From a bacterium (lineage in GTDB: Bacteria; Electryoneota; RPQS01), in assembly GCA_036504735.1 (NCBI GenBank), contig DASXUQ010000005.1, positions 341,377-405,376 of the forward strand: a stretch of 64,000 bases of DNA, written 5' to 3'. Shown here one piece after another: positions 8,767 through 18,385 of this stretch. The notes under the pieces are model-generated. The model was given only the letters and a program-made list of their open reading frames with translations, was not told the origin of the DNA and did not search any database. Each line of letters starts with the position of its first letter. Positions within the stretch are counted from its first letter, which is position 1. Made by a program: the position numbers and the translations under genes.

Positions 8767-9750
8767 ATGAACGATTTCAATACTTTACGCGTACTCGTCA
8801 CTGGCGGCGCGGGGTTCATTGGCTCGCACCTTTGTGAGGCACTCCTGACCCAGGGGGCCAAGGTTGCCGTCTTGGACAACTTTGACCCCTTTTATCCCCG
8901 TGCGTCTAAGGAGCAGAACCTCGCGTTCTGCCGCAGTCTCCCCGGTTTTTCGCTGGTGGAGGGCGATCTGCGCGATGCCGACCTTGTCGGACGGCTCTTC
9001 GGAGAATTCCGTCCGCAGGCGGTGGTTCACCTCGCTGCCCGGGCTGGTGTGCGGCCTTCCTTGGATGATCCGGCCCTCTACGCCGATGTCAATGTGCGCG
9101 GTACTACGGTACTACTCGAGGCGGCGCACCTCACTGGTGTGAAAAACTTCGTCTTCGCCTCGTCCTCTTCGGTGTATGGCAACCGCAACACCGTGCCCTT
9201 CCGCGAGAGCGATAACACCGACTTTGCGGTCTCTCCCTACGGTGCCACCAAGAAGGCCGGCGAGGTGCTCTGCCATTCCTATCATCAGGTCTATGGCATA
9301 AGCACGGCCTGCCTGCGCTTCTTCACCGTGTACGGCCCGCGCCAGCGTCCCGACCTGGCCATTCGCAAGTTCGTAAGGCTCGCCCTTGCCGGTGAGTCCA
9401 TTCCGGTTTTCGGCGATGGCACCACTCGCCGCGACTACACGCATGTCCGCGACATCCTCACAGGCATTCTGGGTGCGATCCGCTGGGGACAATCCCCCGA
9501 GCCCCGCTACGGCATCTTCAATCTTGGCTCGTCGCACCCCATCGAGCTGCGCGAACTCATATCACTGATCGGCGACTGCATCGGCCATCCCGTCGAGACA
9601 AAATCTTTGCCCTTCCAACCGGGTGACGTCGTCCAAACCTTCGCCGATTCAAGTCTGGCTGAACAGGAACTCGGCTTCAAACACGATGTGAATTTCCGCG
9701 ACGGCCTCAAAGATTTCGTCGCATGGATGAAGCAGCAAACCGAAGGCTGA
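8767..9750 (+). CDS. NAD-dependent sugar-nucleotide epimerase (UDP-glucuronate 4-epimerase-like SDR)
   Basis: Extended SDR protein of 327 residues. The NAD-binding GGAGFIGSH is at the N-terminus, then HLAARAGVR, the catalytic Ser in FASSSSVYG and the YGATKK (YxxxK) dyad, and FTVYGPRQRPDLA. This order and the RPDLAI segment match the UDP-glucuronate 4-epimerase/CapD-like branch used for envelope polysaccharide precursors. The frame is open further upstream, but the ATG at 8767 starts directly before the Rossmann strand. It stands alone between its own promoter and a terminator. Confidence 0.88.
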   Translation: MNDFNTLRVLVTGGAGFIGSHLCEALLTQGAKVAVLDNFDPFYPRASKEQNLAFCRSLPGFSLVEGDLRDADLVGRLFGEFRPQAVVHLAARAGVRPSLDDPALYADVNVRGTTVLLEAAHLTGVKNFVFASSSSVYGNRNTVPFRESDNTDFAVSPYGATKKAGEVLCHSYHQVYGISTACLRFFTVYGPRQRPDLAIRKFVRLALAGESIPVFGDGTTRRDYTHVRDILTGILGAIRWGQSPEPRYGIFNLGSSHPIELRELISLIGDCIGHPVETKSLPFQPGDVVQTFADSSLAEQELGFKHDVNFRDGLKDFVAWMKQQTEG

Positions 9751-9769
9751 TGGCAATATCGCGGTGTAG

Positions 9770-9790
9770 GGGCGGGTCTAAGACCCGCCC
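9770..9790. repeat. Perfect short palindrome GGGCGGGTCT-A-AGACCCGCCC
   Basis: A 10-bp perfect inverted repeat around one central base, 19 bases after the epimerase stop and before the true terminator. It lacks a T-tract. It may be a REP-like element or transcript-stabilising hairpin; only one copy was seen in the window. Confidence 0.6.
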
Positions 9791-9824
9791 GCTCTGTTTG
9801 AATTACCCCGTCGCGACATCAAAG

Positions 9825-9848
9825 CGCCCGCATTCCTGCGGGCGTTTT
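9825..9848 (+). terminator. Intrinsic terminator of the epimerase gene
   Basis: Plus-strand 8-bp stem CGCCCGCA/TGCGGGCG with a TTCC tetraloop followed directly by TTTT. It lies about 75 bases after the epimerase stop. Confidence 0.85.
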
Positions 9849-9898
9849 CTATCGGACCTTCCCACTTTGAAAAAAGGGGAACAAGAAGTGGGTTCCGT

Positions 9899-11461
9899 TC
9901 ACTTCACAGCGAGCGATTCGTAAACTACCTCTCCCCCCACCACTGTCATCAGTACTCTGGCATCTTTGATCTCGCGCGGCTCGCAGTCGAAGATGTTCTT
10001 CGAGAGCACCGTAAAATCCGCCAACTTTCCTGTGCTGATACTGCCCAGATCCTTCTCCCAAAATGCCGCATACGCGCCGCCCGCCGTGTAGGCATGGAGC
10101 GCTTCCGCCACGGATAGTCTCTCCTGCGCCAACCAGCCACCCGGCGGCTCATCGTTCTCATTCTGCCGTGTCACCGCCGCATGAAGCCCCGCCACCGCAT
10201 TCAAATCTTCCACCGGCCAATCCGTGCCAAACGCCAACCGTGCGCCGTGCTTCAGAAGGCTCTTCCAAACATAGGATCGAGCTGTGCGTTCGGCTCCCAA
10301 TCGCGGTTCGACAAACCGCATATCCGCCGTGCAGTGAATCGGCTGCATCGAAGCAATCACTCCCAATTCCGCAAAGCGCGGAATGTCCCGTTCCCGTAGG
10401 TGCTGGCAGTGTTCGATACGTGGCCTGTATTCCGGCCCGCGACCGCTGGCCGTTGCCATCTCAATCGCGTCGAGACAGATGCTGTTGGCCCGGTCTCCAA
10501 TCGCGTGAATCGCAATCTGATACCCTTCGCGGTGCGCCGCCTTAATCCATCTCCCCAGCGGCCCTTCCCGCACTAACGCTACACCCGTCCCCCCCGTATC
10601 GCTGTAGGGCTCCCAGAACGCCGCCGAACGCGACCCCAGCGCGCCGTCGGCAAAACCCTTCAGCGTCCCGTAGCGGAATCCCGTGCGTGACTGCCGCTCA
10701 AAGCGGTCTTCCTCGAAATTGAAATGCTCGCTCACACGCCAAAGATTGATCCGGATCCGGCAATCGGCGCTGTCAGCAAAACTTAAGTAGTGGGGAATAT
10801 CCTCTACCCGCGCACTGGAACTGATCGCCGTCACCCCCAAAGAAAATGCGTACTTTTGAGCACGCAGCAGCGCCTGTCTTGCTTCACTGTTCGACACCGG
10901 TGGAATCATCCTCTCCACCACGTGCGCCGCGCTTTCCCGCAGCACGCCGTTCAGTTTTCCCTGTGCGTCCCGCTCGAAGTGTCCACCTGCGGGGTCTTTC
11001 ACGCTGCCGTCAATCCGCGCGTGAATTAGCGCCGCCGAGTTGACAAACGCGCTGTGCAGATCATGGCTCCAGATAAACACCGGCACATCACTGCAAATGC
11101 GGTCGATTTCCAGCCGCGTGATTCTGACCCGCGTCTCATCCAGACTCACGCCACGAATCCAATCCGTGCCGTTCTGCTGCCGTACATAGTGTGCGAACAC
11201 ATCGGAAAACTGCTCGAGCGTCTTCACCTCTTGAAACCTGCACCACCCAAGTTGTAAACCACCGATCACCAAATGTGCATGGGCATCATGCAGACCGGGA
11301 ATCAGCAACGCTTCATCGGGCAGCGTAATCGCGCCTGCCAATACGGGCCGCGTTCCTTCGGGCACAACCGTCGTAATGCGATCTCCTTCCGTCTCGATCA
11401 GCACACGCCGTGGCGCGCCTTCGCCCGTCCACGCATTTGCGATGAACTGCCGCCCGCTCAC
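9899..11461 (-). CDS. Amidohydrolase family protein (YtcJ-like)
   Basis: A 520-residue metal-dependent hydrolase. The metal-binding LIPGLHDAHAHL follows a short beta domain, AIHAIGDRAN and RIEHCQHL supply further His ligands, and FGTDWPVEDLN carries the catalytic Asp. This pattern is typical of the YtcJ/Amidohydro_3 group. The start is a GTG whose bases overlap the ymdB stop (GTGA), indicating translational coupling to ymdB. The natural substrate is unknown; no signal peptide is seen, so a cytoplasmic enzyme is likely. Confidence 0.87.
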   Translation of the reverse strand: MSGRQFIANAWTGEGAPRRVLIETEGDRITTVVPEGTRPVLAGAITLPDEALLIPGLHDAHAHLVIGGLQLGWCRFQEVKTLEQFSDVFAHYVRQQNGTDWIRGVSLDETRVRITRLEIDRICSDVPVFIWSHDLHSAFVNSAALIHARIDGSVKDPAGGHFERDAQGKLNGVLRESAAHVVERMIPPVSNSEARQALLRAQKYAFSLGVTAISSSARVEDIPHYLSFADSADCRIRINLWRVSEHFNFEEDRFERQSRTGFRYGTLKGFADGALGSRSAAFWEPYSDTGGTGVALVREGPLGRWIKAAHREGYQIAIHAIGDRANSICLDAIEMATASGRGPEYRPRIEHCQHLRERDIPRFAELGVIASMQPIHCTADMRFVEPRLGAERTARSYVWKSLLKHGARLAFGTDWPVEDLNAVAGLHAAVTRQNENDEPPGGWLAQERLSVAEALHAYTAGGAYAAFWEKDLGSISTGKLADFTVLSKNIFDCEPREIKDARVLMTVVGGEVVYESLAVK

Positions 11462-12291
11462 AAGGTCACCTTTCGCTGAAACCGCTGAATAGCCAGCGCC
11501 TTTCCCGTCTGCGGATCCGCATCGACGATGACTCCATTCACCCGCAAGTCCCCTTCCGCCACACCTGCCCGCTGCGCACTCATCGGATAGAGAAACCGGT
11601 TCAAAGCATGTTCGGTTTTCATGCCGATCACGCCCGAATGCGGCCCGGTCAGTCCCACGTCCGTAATAAAAGCCGTGCCGCCTTCGAGGATCTGTTCGTC
11701 GGCTGTCTGCACATGCGTATGTGTGCCGAGCACCGCCGTCGCCAGTCCATCCACGTAGCGCGCAAAGGCCAGCTTTTCCGCCGAGGCCTCCGCGTGGAAA
11801 TCGACAATCACCAGCGGCGTTTCCGCCCGCAGTTCTTCAATAATCGCCTTGCCCAGCCGGAAAGGATCATCACTTGGCGGCAGCATCGCCCGCCCATGCA
11901 GATTCACCACCGCAATCCGTTTGCCGCCCGACGCGTCGAAAATTCCCGCGCCGCGCCCCGGGCTACCCTGCGGAAAATTGTATGGCCGCAAGAGTCGCGG
12001 TTCGCGGTCGAAGGCCTCGTGAGCCTTTTCCCTGTACAGGCTGTGATTGCCGCCGGTGATCACATCGGCTCCGGCATCGAAGATTTCGCGGATCTGCTGC
12101 GGCACAATGCCCTTCCCCTGCTCCGCATTCTCCCCGTTCACCAGGCAGAAGTCCACCTCTTCGGAACGCAAAAACCCGGGCAGTAGACGCCGTAACGCGT
12201 CCACTCCGGGCTTGCCAAATACATCTCCCGCAAACAGGATGCGCAACGCACCCCGCGGTTTACTTTGCGACACCGGTCGCTCTGAATTCAC
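11458..12291 (-). CDS. ymdB: YmdB-family metallophosphoesterase
   Basis: About 277 residues of the YmdB/TIGR00282 type, calcineurin-like phosphoesterases that hydrolyse 2',3'-cyclic nucleotides in Bacillus. Motifs [28 protein letters not shown] and [11 protein letters not shown] with [10 protein letters not shown] supply the dimetal ligands in order. It overlaps the rny stop by about 30 bases; a GTG at 12273 is an alternative start. The rny-ymdB pairing is conserved in many bacteria and suggests an RNA-turnover role. Confidence 0.93.
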   Translation of the reverse strand: MNSERPVSQSKPRGALRILFAGDVFGKPGVDALRRLLPGFLRSEEVDFCLVNGENAEQGKGIVPQQIREIFDAGADVITGGNHSLYREKAHEAFDREPRLLRPYNFPQGSPGRGAGIFDASGGKRIAVVNLHGRAMLPPSDDPFRLGKAIIEELRAETPLVIVDFHAEASAEKLAFARYVDGLATAVLGTHTHVQTADEQILEGGTAFITDVGLTGPHSGVIGMKTEHALNRFLYPMSAQRAGVAEGDLRVNGVIVDADPQTGKALAIQRFQRKVTL

Positions 12292-13828
12292 GCAGAACCG
12301 TTACCTTAATCTGTCCGGGATATTCCAGTTCCGTCTCGATCTTCTTCGCGATCTCCATCGCCATAACTTCCGCCATAGCGTCGGTAATTTTCTCCGGTTC
12401 CACCAGCACGCGAACTTCACGTCCCGCCTGAATGGCGAAGGAACGCTGCACGCCCCGGAAGCCGCTGGTGATTTCTTCGAGCTTGTGCAGCCGCTGGATG
12501 TAAATTTCCAGTGTCTCGCGCCGCGCACCGGGACGCGCTCCGGAGATGGCATCCGCCGCCTGCGCGAGGACCGCGATGGGCGACGTAAACTCTTCGTCTC
12601 CGTGGTGCGCCGCAATGGTGTTGATCACCACCTTGGGTTCGCGGTACTTCTTGGCCAACTCCACACCGATTTGCACATGTGTACCCTCGGTGAAGCGGTC
12701 AATGGATTTGCCCAAGTCATGCAGCAGGCCTGCCCGGCGGCCTAACTTAGCATCGAGACCCAACTGTGCGCACATCAAACCGGTCAAGTGCGCCACTTCA
12801 ATCGAATGCTGCAAAATGTTCTGACCGTAGCTGGTGCGGTACTTGAGCCGTCCGAGCAGTTTGATGATTTCGGGATGCAGTCCGGCCACTCCGGCTTCGT
12901 GGGACGCGCTTTCGCCGATCACCACGAGCTGCTCCATCATCTCCTTCTCGCACTTCTTCACCAACTCTTCGATGCGGCCCGGATGGATCCGGCCATCGGA
13001 CATCAACCGTTCGAGCGCCAAACGCGCGATCTCCCGGCGCAGCGGGTCGAAGGCCGAGATGATCACGGCTTCGGGGGTGTCGTCCACAATGATGTCCACG
13101 CCGGTCGCCTGTTCAAAGGCTCGGATGTTCCGGCCTTCCCGGCCGATGATCCGCCCCTTGATTTCGTCGTTGGGAATCGGCACGACAGAAACCGTGCTCT
13201 CCACGGCATGGTCGGCGGCGCTCCGCTGAATCGCGGAAATCACCACCTCTTTAGCTTCCTTATTGGCCGTCAGGCGCGCCCGGTCGCGGAGTTCCTTGAT
13301 CATATCCGCCGTGACTTCACGGGCCTTCTCGACCAGGGATTCCTTGAGTTCCTCGAGCGCCTGCTCCTTGGTCAGACCGGCGACGCGCTCCAGCGCGTTC
13401 TGCGCTTCGGATTCGAGCGAGTCAATCCGCGACTGTTTGGTCTGCAGGGCCTTTTCCTTGGCCACATTCGACTGCAGCAGCCGGTCGGCTTCCTTGGTCT
13501 TCTTGTCCAACTCTTCGGCGCGAACCTTGACGTGCTGTTCGCGGTCACGCAGCGAGCGTTCCGTGCGGACCAGATCGTCCTGTTTCTGCCGGACATCATT
13601 CTCGAGGGTGCTGCGCAGCTTGAGTTGCTCGTCCTTCAGCTCCAGCATCTTCTCTTTATAGAGAGTCTCAGCTTCCTTCTGCGCATCAGCAATGATGCGA
13701 TCCGCTTCCTGACGCGACGCGGATAACTTGGCCTTGATCAGTCGCCGGCCGACGATCCAACCAATGGCAAAGAAGGCCAGCGCGGTGCCGAGTTCTATGG
13801 CCAGGTAGAGTATTAAATGCTTATCCAT
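12260..13828 (-). CDS. rny: Ribonuclease Y
   Basis: Membrane-anchored endoribonuclease that starts mRNA decay. From the ATG at 13828 (preceded by AAGGGGA) the 522-residue protein has an N-terminal membrane helix, a long Glu/Lys/Arg-rich coiled coil (about 30-200), a KH domain with [15 protein letters not shown] and an HD domain with LLHDLGKS. An open upstream extension to 13939 would place residues before the membrane helix and is unlikely. The gene follows the zapA-linked structured RNA and is coupled to ymdB. Confidence 0.97.
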   Translation of the reverse strand: MDKHLILYLAIELGTALAFFAIGWIVGRRLIKAKLSASRQEADRIIADAQKEAETLYKEKMLELKDEQLKLRSTLENDVRQKQDDLVRTERSLRDREQHVKVRAEELDKKTKEADRLLQSNVAKEKALQTKQSRIDSLESEAQNALERVAGLTKEQALEELKESLVEKAREVTADMIKELRDRARLTANKEAKEVVISAIQRSAADHAVESTVSVVPIPNDEIKGRIIGREGRNIRAFEQATGVDIIVDDTPEAVIISAFDPLRREIARLALERLMSDGRIHPGRIEELVKKCEKEMMEQLVVIGESASHEAGVAGLHPEIIKLLGRLKYRTSYGQNILQHSIEVAHLTGLMCAQLGLDAKLGRRAGLLHDLGKSIDRFTEGTHVQIGVELAKKYREPKVVINTIAAHHGDEEFTSPIAVLAQAADAISGARPGARRETLEIYIQRLHKLEEITSGFRGVQRSFAIQAGREVRVLVEPEKITDAMAEVMAMEIAKKIETELEYPGQIKVTVLREFRATGVAK

Positions 13829-13907
13829 GTGCTTCCCCTTGCGGCCTATAAAAAAAACAATCCCTGCAAGGCGCGGCGATGTACCAAGAACCTGGTACAT
13901 ACATGAT

Positions 13908-14030
13908 GGGAACCCTCCTGGTTCGGTTCTCGCTTCCACTATCCGTGGGTCGGCGCCCCGAAGGACACCGCGGAATCCACCCCGTGAAGGATGGACTTAG
14001 GCTTGCGATAGACGCCAGAGTAGAACTCCC
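13908..14030 (-). ncRNA. ssrS: Structured RNA, candidate 6S RNA, between zapA and rny
   Basis: The 338-base zapA-rny interval has no ORF. On the minus strand the two ends of this segment (GGGA...CTCTGG and CCAGGAG...TCCC) can pair, CCATCC pairs with GGATAGTGG using a 2-base bulge, and the centre holds an 8-bp helix CGGTGTCC/GGGCGCCG capped by a UUCG tetraloop with GTGG/CCAC outside it. This gives a long interrupted rod as in 6S RNA, and ssrS lies next to zapA in many bacteria. A further 8-bp hairpin (13879-13900) and T8 (13857-13850) follow before rny. The exact ends, and the 6S assignment itself, are inference. Confidence 0.55.
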
Positions 14031-14166
14031 TTAGCTTTTTCCTGTTGGTTCTTGAAAAAGCCTGGCTCAAGCAGGGACAGTTTTTAGATCACTATGTTAG
14101 AAAGAACGTGTACTCGATAGCGTTTGACCTCGTGGGTAAACGGGCAAGTGATTACATCCGCAAAAG

Positions 14167-14490
14167 TCACTCCAGAAGCCCTCGATTCAGGTGTTCCGTG
14201 AACTCTTTGACTTTACGCTCAAAACGGTCCGTAAGTTCCTGTTTCTCCTTCTTGAGCGCAAACAGTTCGTCAATCAAATTCAGTGCCGTCAGAATCGCGA
14301 TTTTCAACGCAGGCCGATTCGGGTCTGTCTGTTGCAGATTCCGCATCCGGGCATCCAGATGAGCGGCAATCTCACGAACGTAGACAGCGTCGGCCTCGGC
14401 CCGTACAGGATATTCCTGCCCAAGGATGGTCACTTTTACGATGTTCGCCCGGTCCCCAGTGGGTCGCAGGTCCTTGTCGTCGGCGGTCAT
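14167..14490 (-). CDS. zapA: Cell division protein ZapA
   Basis: A 107-residue FtsZ-ring stabilising protein. The N-terminal VKVTILGQEYPVRAEA beta-hairpin, then VREIAAHLDARM and ALKIAILTALNLIDELF, followed by a Glu/Lys-rich C-terminal coiled coil, match ZapA closely. It lies 23 bases after a small coiled-coil gene and is followed by the structured RNA and rny, an arrangement seen in several phyla. Confidence 0.93.
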   Translation of the reverse strand: MTADDKDLRPTGDRANIVKVTILGQEYPVRAEADAVYVREIAAHLDARMRNLQQTDPNRPALKIAILTALNLIDELFALKKEKQELTDRFERKVKEFTEHLNRGLLE

Positions 14491-14513
14491 CTCTTGACCT
14501 TCCGATACTGAGG

Positions 14514-14813
14514 TTAAGCAGTTTCTAATTTCGTCAACAACGCCGAGATCTTTGTGCGGATCAGCTCTTCCTGCTCGAAGTTTCGCTGATTACGCGCCAA
14601 AGCATCGCGTTCACGAGTCAACTCTTCAACGTGACGCGCCGCGTCTTCGTATTGCGACTGCACAGCGTCAAGCTGCTTTTGAAGCTCAAGCTTTTCCGCT
14701 TGAACGGTTTGCAGGCGATCCACGATCTGGCTAATCTTGTTTTCTAAGGCTTCAAACGTTTGGGAGTCCACCAGCCCCGTATCCTCAATTAAGTCGAATA
14801 AACCGTTTTCCAT
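14514..14813 (-). CDS. Small coiled-coil protein (ZapB-like candidate)
   Basis: A 99-residue, nearly all-helical protein rich in Glu, Gln, Leu and Lys with heptad spacing from about residue 18 to 90 (ALENKISQIVDRLQTVQAEKLELQKQ...). The ATG lies 3 bases after the pheT stop and 23 bases upstream of zapA. Coiled-coil genes next to zapA are often called ZapB-like and may bridge the FtsZ ring, but this protein lacks a decisive signature, so the role rests on context. Confidence 0.65.
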   Translation of the reverse strand: MENGLFDLIEDTGLVDSQTFEALENKISQIVDRLQTVQAEKLELQKQLDAVQSQYEDAARHVEELTRERDALARNQRNFEQEELIRTKISALLTKLETA

Positions 14814-14816
14814 ACC

Positions 14817-17198
14817 CTATCGAAGGTTCGCGCCGTGCGCGGCCTTCAGGCCCTCCACAATGTTGCTCATCCATTCATCCACTTCCGGCGACTCGAGGCT
14901 TCGTTCAGGATTCGAAAACTCCAGGCGGAAGGCGATAGATTTCTTGCCCAGTCCCAGTTTCTCCCCGCGGAAAATATCGAAAGGCAGCGCTTTGTCCAGG
15001 AATTCGCCGCCACGTTCGCGGATGGTCTTCACCAGTTCTGCCGCCGTCACCGTTTCATCCACCACCACGGCCAGATCACGCCAGGAAGTAGGAAACTTGG
15101 GCAGCGCCGCGTAGCTGATGCCGCGCCGCCGGTGCGCCTCAACCGCACCAAGGTCGAGTTCGAACCAGCCCACGTCCGCATCAATGTCCCGTTTGGTCAT
15201 CAAGGTCGCCGGCCACAGGCCCCACTTGCCGACCCGATCCCCGTCAGAACGCAGTTCTCCGCTCAGAACTTCACCGCTTTCAACATCATAGCAAATAATC
15301 TCGACATTGTCAAGCGAAATCTTGGCACAAAGAACTTCGAAAACACCTTTCAAGTCATAGAAATCAAATGGTTTGACCGCATGTGCCCAGCTTTGTGGAT
15401 AGCTTTGTCCGGTCATGACAGCACATAGCGTTTGACGCTCCCAAGTCCGTGGATCTTCTCGAGATCCCTCTTCAAAAACCCGTCCCACTTCAAACAACCG
15501 CAAGGTGCGGTCACCACGCTGCCAGTTTGCTGCCGCTGACCGCAGAAGCTGCGGCAGCAAAGACCCTTGCAGCAGAAGCATATCGTCGGTTACTGGGTTC
15601 TTTAGTTCAACACCCCGCGGCATATCCGGTGGATCCCGGCGCTCGTCTGGGGTGTACATCGAAAGCGAAAGTGTCTCCTGAAATCCGAGCGAAACCATTA
15701 CATCTACCGTCTTGGCGCGGAGCTTGAACAGCGGATTGTCGCTCCCTCCAAGCACCACGCGGCTGGTGATCGCCGACGGAATATCATCGTATCCGTGGAC
15801 ACGGATCACCTCCTCGATCAGATCCACCTCGCGCTCCAAATCCGGGCGGTAGGTCGGGGCCTCCACCTGCCAGATTCCGTCGCTCGAGCGCACGTTGCAG
15901 CCCAAACGCCGAAGAGTATCCTCCATCTCCGGAGAGGCGAGGTCGAGGCCAACCAGCGCCACGGCGCGCGTCGGACGGAACGGGATCTGCTTGGGCTGGA
16001 CCTTCGCCGAATAGTTGTCTACACGGCCCCTGAGGACCTTTCCTTCACCAAGCTTCTGCATCACAGATGCCGCCGCATCAATCACCCGCGGCACACCGTT
16101 GGGATCCGTGCCTCTCTCGAAGCGGCGGGAGGATTCGGTACTCATGCCGTTCGCATGAGCGGTGCGTCGCACGTGAACCGGATCGAAATATGCGCATTCA
16201 ATCAGCACATCCTGCGTATCGTCGCGGATCTCACTGTTGAGTCCGCCCATGATCCCCGCCAAAGCAATTCCCTTCTTCGCATCCGCAATCAGCAGATCGC
16301 GTGAGTCCAGTGCGTACTCTTTGCCGTCGAGGGTGGTAAACTTCTCCCCCGCTCCCGCATACCGCACCACGATCTTCTTGCCGTCCACAAATCGAAGATC
16401 AAAAGCATGCAGCGGATGTCCGAACTCCAGCATCAGCAAATTGGTCGCGTCCACGATGTTCGAGATGGGCCGCGTTCCGCAGCGGATCAGCCTCAGCCGC
16501 GTGGCAAACGGGGACGGCGCAATCTTTACGCCCTTCACCAGCCGCGCTGCATAACGCGGGCAAGCCTCCGGCGCGTGAATCTCCACCGATACCTCCGCCG
16601 CCTCATCCGCTGCTTCGGTCAGAGAATACTCCGGCCAGCGCCACGGAATACGGAACTTCGCTCCCAGATCCCGCGCCACACCCACATGGGAGAGGAAATC
16701 CGGACGGTTCGGCGTGACTTCCACATCATAGGTTGTATCGCTGAGGTCAAGGTACTGCGCCGCCGGGTTTCCCACCACCCAGTCGCCGTCGCCCTCGATA
16801 ATTCCTGCATGCTCGTCGGCCAGTCCCAGTTCCCGCTCCGAGGCCAGCATCCCGTGGGATTCCACGCCGCGCAGCTTGGCCTTCTTGATGGTCATGCCTT
16901 CAGCGGTCACCGACCCCGCCAGCATTACCGGCACCTTCAGTCCCACGCGCACATTCGGCGCGCCGCAGACAATCGACAACACCTCGCCGCCCACGTTGGT
17001 CCGTGTGGCCGTCAAATGCTCCGTGCCTTCGATGTGCGCACATTCCACCACCTCGCCGATCACCACCTTGTCCAGCGAGGCCCTGTAGTGCGTCACCTTC
17101 TCGACTTCCAGTCCCAAAAACGTCAAGACCTCCACCAGTTCCTCAGAAGAAACCGGCAGGTCAATCATTTCTTTCAGCCAGCGATAGGAGATTATCAT
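14817..17198 (-). CDS. pheT: Phenylalanine-tRNA ligase subunit beta
   Basis: The 793-residue beta chain of the alpha2-beta2 synthetase. Domains in order are the EMAP/OB tRNA-binding domain (about 40-150, with IVCGAPNVR and KLRGVESHGM), B3/4, B5 near residues 400-475, the catalytic-like core, and the C-terminal anticodon-binding ferredoxin-fold (FPTSWRDLAVVVDE). The subunit is complete. Unusually, it is separated from pheS by an unrelated gene, so the two subunits are no longer directly adjacent. Confidence 0.98.
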   Translation of the reverse strand: MIISYRWLKEMIDLPVSSEELVEVLTFLGLEVEKVTHYRASLDKVVIGEVVECAHIEGTEHLTATRTNVGGEVLSIVCGAPNVRVGLKVPVMLAGSVTAEGMTIKKAKLRGVESHGMLASERELGLADEHAGIIEGDGDWVVGNPAAQYLDLSDTTYDVEVTPNRPDFLSHVGVARDLGAKFRIPWRWPEYSLTEAADEAAEVSVEIHAPEACPRYAARLVKGVKIAPSPFATRLRLIRCGTRPISNIVDATNLLMLEFGHPLHAFDLRFVDGKKIVVRYAGAGEKFTTLDGKEYALDSRDLLIADAKKGIALAGIMGGLNSEIRDDTQDVLIECAYFDPVHVRRTAHANGMSTESSRRFERGTDPNGVPRVIDAAASVMQKLGEGKVLRGRVDNYSAKVQPKQIPFRPTRAVALVGLDLASPEMEDTLRRLGCNVRSSDGIWQVEAPTYRPDLEREVDLIEEVIRVHGYDDIPSAITSRVVLGGSDNPLFKLRAKTVDVMVSLGFQETLSLSMYTPDERRDPPDMPRGVELKNPVTDDMLLLQGSLLPQLLRSAAANWQRGDRTLRLFEVGRVFEEGSREDPRTWERQTLCAVMTGQSYPQSWAHAVKPFDFYDLKGVFEVLCAKISLDNVEIICYDVESGEVLSGELRSDGDRVGKWGLWPATLMTKRDIDADVGWFELDLGAVEAHRRRGISYAALPKFPTSWRDLAVVVDETVTAAELVKTIRERGGEFLDKALPFDIFRGEKLGLGKKSIAFRLEFSNPERSLESPEVDEWMSNIVEGLKAAHGANLR

Positions 17199-17243
17199 GA
17201 ACTTGCCAAGTACTTGCTTTGATTCTGTTGAGAGTTGCAGAAA

Positions 17244-18347
17244 CTATTTTGAGATCGAATCACCGAAGTGTTTGCGGACTAGATCTTCCACATCATCGAG
17301 AGAAGGGCCACTCAATGTGTATGCAAAGAACAAGGAAAGGGCTCGCACCTCAGCTTTGATAGCCATCCAGCGCAATGACACTTGCTCTTCAAAAGATCTA
17401 CCTGCGTCGTCAAACTTTCCATTGCCTGAGTACGACTCGAGAATCTCGTTATCACTTAAGTCAGGCAATCCGTGATACCATTCTAACACGCTTACGGTGT
17501 CGTCGTCTCGATATATCTCCCTGTACAAGGAGAGAACGTCCTCGCCAACGGCGTCAGAGAGGAAAGAGTAACCGGAGTCGTCAAAGAAGAGATTAAGCGG
17601 CGCGTTAAAACCGAACTTCTGAATGGTGTTAACTGGAAACAAGCATATTGGCCGCTTGACGACGGAAAGATGCACAAGGCACGCCACGGCCCGCCCAACC
17701 AATGCACTCCAGTAATCCAAAGCCTCATAGCCATATACCGGAGAATTCGTCCTTCTCACGGATGTGATTGACTCATCCAATGTGGGGCGATGCGCATACG
17801 CATTTACCGCCTTGTAGACTTTCTCGAATTCGCCACGGTCCGACCCCCCGTCTGGAAACGCCACTCCAGTGTAGATATCTCTCCGAATATCTGTAAAGGG
17901 CACAATACCGGAATCGCCTTGTAACCAGCGGTAAAACGTGTGAAATTCTCGATCCAACAGTCCGCGAGATTTCCACCAGTAGTGCGCTGCCATAAGTTCC
18001 ATGCTCGAGCGCATTCCAGCGAAGGAGCAATGGAACGCTCCATTTAATCCACTGATAATCACCTCGCGCAAGACACTAATCGACTCGTAAAAGCAGTAGT
18101 TCTGACTTGTGAAATAGCCACCGCGCGGCGGGAAGTTCAGATCTTGAAGATCCTCGAATGCTTGAAGCGCTTGACAATTTGCAGCTAGTTTCTTAAGCCC
18201 GACAGCCGAATCACCGTGCTCATCCAAAATTCGATCCAACGAAAATCGGCCCATGTCTGAGATCTCCGAATCCGGGATCAGCCAAGCATCAAGGATAACT
18301 TGTCTCGCGTTTTCGGATGGCTCCACGCTCATTCTCCATTGTCCCAC
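17244..18347 (-). CDS. Unrecognised protein inserted between pheS and pheT
   Basis: A 367-residue (or 362 from Met6) soluble, probably all-helical protein that I do not recognise. It has no signal peptide or membrane span. The middle contains SFAGMRSSMELMAAHYWW and, about 70 residues later, YKAVNAYAHR; an Arg/Glu helix followed by N-x-x-x-H is reminiscent of HEPN-like or DUF5677-type folds, but this is weak. Its base and codon use (many AT-ending codons, TTG, CTT, AAA, AGA) differs from the GC-rich pheS and pheT on either side, suggesting horizontal arrival. Gaps are 38 bases to pheS and 45 to pheT, so transcription can continue through it. Confidence 0.75.
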   Translation of the reverse strand: MGQWRMSVEPSENARQVILDAWLIPDSEISDMGRFSLDRILDEHGDSAVGLKKLAANCQALQAFEDLQDLNFPPRGGYFTSQNYCFYESISVLREVIISGLNGAFHCSFAGMRSSMELMAAHYWWKSRGLLDREFHTFYRWLQGDSGIVPFTDIRRDIYTGVAFPDGGSDRGEFEKVYKAVNAYAHRPTLDESITSVRRTNSPVYGYEALDYWSALVGRAVACLVHLSVVKRPICLFPVNTIQKFGFNAPLNLFFDDSGYSFLSDAVGEDVLSLYREIYRDDDTVSVLEWYHGLPDLSDNEILESYSGNGKFDDAGRSFEEQVSLRWMAIKAEVRALSLFFAYTLSGPSLDDVEDLVRKHFGDSISK

Positions 18348-18385
18348 GAACGAGTTCGCAATGAACAGGCGTGGCCGTGCTGATG

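Noticed and set aside
17244-18347. Calling the pheS/pheT insert a HEPN toxin or defence gene
   Set aside because: Only a faint motif resemblance; the RNase-type R-x4-6-H motif is not clearly present, so function is left open.
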